A program made the translations under genes and the position numbers. From positions 1-64,000 of the forward strand of contig CALKTH010000060.1 of the NCBI GenBank assembly GCA_937997485.1: a DNA stretch of 64,000 bases, given 5' to 3'. This stretch comes from an uncultured Acidimicrobiales bacterium. GTDB taxonomy: Bacteria > Actinomycetota > Acidimicrobiia > Acidimicrobiales > SZUA-35. Positions 63,040-64,000 of this stretch are shown here, piece by piece. The stretch's first letter is position 1. Every line of letters starts with the position of its first letter. A model generated the notes under the pieces. The model did no database searches, was not told the origin of the DNA, and saw only the letters and a list, made by a program, of their open reading frames with translations.

Positions 63040-64000
63040 CTACCAGTTGGACGCGACGTGGGCGAGCAAACGAACGCAAGCGCCGGTCGCGCCCTTCGTC
63101 ACAATGCCGTCTTCTCCATCGCTCATGGCCGACATACCGAGGTCAATGTGGGCCCACGGGACGTCGTCGGTGAATTCCTTGAGGAACAGTCCGGCGGTCA
63201 GTGCGCCGCCGAGTGGGCCGGCGCCGATGTTCTTCATGTCGGCCACGACAGAGTCGAGCTGCTTGCGGTACTCCGGAGGCAGTGGCAGCTGCCACAGCTG
63301 CTCACCCGTCGCGGCCGATGAGGCCATGAGACGGTCAACGACGTCTTGATCGCTACCCATCACACCGGCATACGCAGTGCCCAGCGCGGCGGTGACCGAA
63401 CCGGTGAGGGTGGCGATGTCAATGATCGCGTCTGGCTTCTTCTCCGCCGCCATCGAAAGGGCGTCGGCCAGAATCAGCCGACCCTCAGCGTCGGTGTTGA
63501 GCACCTCGACGGTCTTGCCGTTGCGAGCGGTGAACACGTCGCCGGGCCGAGAGGCGTCGCCGTTGATCATGTTGTCGGTCATAGGAATGTAGGCCGTGAC
63601 CGCTGCCTTGGCGCCAAGCACGGGAAGCAGCGTCATCGCCGCAACGACAGCAGCGCCACCGGCCATGTCGATCTTCATCGTCATCATTCCGGCGCCGGTC
63701 TTGATGGACAGTCCCCCACTGTCGAAGGTGATGCCCTTCCCGACCAGCATGAGGTTCGCGGTCGGCTTGCCCTTCGGCGTGTACTGCATCGTCACGAACC
63801 GAGCGGGGTGAGTCGATCCCTGATTCACGAACTGCACGCCTCCCATGCGTTCCTTGGCAATGCGCTTCTCGTCCCACACGGTGACCTTGAGCCCCGCAGT
63901 CGTTCCCGCCTCCTTCGCCTTTGCCGCGAACACGTTCGGTGTGAGCGAGCCTCCAGGCTCGTTGCCAAGATCGCGAGCGAGCCGGACGGCCTCAACCACG
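63040..64000 (-). CDS. pepA: Leucyl aminopeptidase (M17), 5' part beyond the window
   Basis: About 320 residues of the C-terminal catalytic domain are visible; the N-terminal domain lies past the right edge. Metal and catalytic residues are present: GKGITFDSGGLSIK (Lys, Asp), MKIDMAGGAAV (Asp) and the family signature NTDAEGRLILADAL (Asp, Glu, Arg). It hydrolyses N-terminal residues of peptides in the cytosol as a hexamer with two divalent metals. The gene is on the minus strand and ends 126 bases before the sugar transferase start. It is cut only by the window, not by mutation. Confidence 0.95.
   Translation of the reverse strand, partial: VVEAVRLARDLGNEPGGSLTPNVFAAKAKEAGTTAGLKVTVWDEKRIAKERMGGVQFVNQGSTHPARFVTMQYTPKGKPTANLMLVGKGITFDSGGLSIKTGAGMMTMKIDMAGGAAVVAAMTLLPVLGAKAAVTAYIPMTDNMINGDASRPGDVFTARNGKTVEVLNTDAEGRLILADALSMAAEKKPDAIIDIATLTGSVTAALGTAYAGVMGSDQDVVDRLMASSAATGEQLWQLPLPPEYRKQLDSVVADMKNIGAGPLGGALTAGLFLKEFTDDVPWAHIDLGMSAMSDGEDGIVTKGATGACVRLLAHVASNW

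Overview
The window is a GC-rich bacterial chromosome segment from an actinobacterium. Three gene sets point there: a phosphatidylinositol mannoside set (pgsA, patA, pimA), a mycothiol ligase (mshC), and an InhA-like enoyl reductase. The order thrS - HIT - pgsA - patA - pimA ... pdxS - pdxT - yebC matches, from memory, Mycobacterium tuberculosis Rv2614c to Rv2603c. The overall mix (DUF4214 wall proteins, DUF6285 plus a phosphotransferase, a Wzm/Wzt exporter without mycolate genes) suggests class Acidimicrobiia, Ilumatobacter-like. That placement is inference, not shown by the sequence.

Left part (1-26 kb), mostly housekeeping. From right to left on the minus strand lie mshC, plsC, thrS, HIT, a membrane protein, pgsA, patA, pimA, a degenerate M48-type membrane protein, a DUF3048 lipoprotein, pdxS, pdxT and yebC. 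On the plus strand are fabI and meaB. Then come two LytM/M23 peptidases around a CNNM/CorC pair, and a birA/acyl-CoA carboxylase divergent pair. At 25-26.3 kb a DUF559 nuclease-like gene is flanked by three copies of a 44-bp palindrome.

Middle and right part (27.8-62.9 kb), a surface-glycan locus. It holds several GT4 glycosyltransferases, two large multi-module glycosyltransferases, a Stealth-like protein, rfbB/rfbA with an aminotransferase and a hexapeptide acyltransferase (predicted dTDP-amino-sugar), and methyltransferases. It also holds multi-spanning membrane proteins, a Wzm/Wzt ABC exporter, a GT2 enzyme and, at the far end, a polyprenyl-phosphate sugar-1-phosphate transferase that would start chains. 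A methylmalonyl-CoA mutase gene sits inside the locus. With meaB and the biotin carboxylase elsewhere in the window it gives most of a propionyl-CoA to succinyl-CoA route. Next to the exporter are two secreted wall proteins, an amidase and a SpoIID-domain protein, both ending in DUF4214-like repeats. The last genes are a rhodanese-MoeB, a sirtuin, an unknown winged-helix-like protein, an FkbM methyltransferase, and a leucyl aminopeptidase cut by the right edge.

The least ordinary items are: the glycosyltransferase / coiled-coil / methyltransferase fusion that resembles a chain-terminating ruler beside Wzm/Wzt; the amidase plus SpoIID pair; the 44-bp palindromes; 10-bp-phased TTTAC repeats at two distant loci; and a 16-bp tandem repeat whose copy junction forms the stop codon of the priming glycosyltransferase. 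No tRNA, rRNA, CRISPR array or intact insertion sequence was seen.
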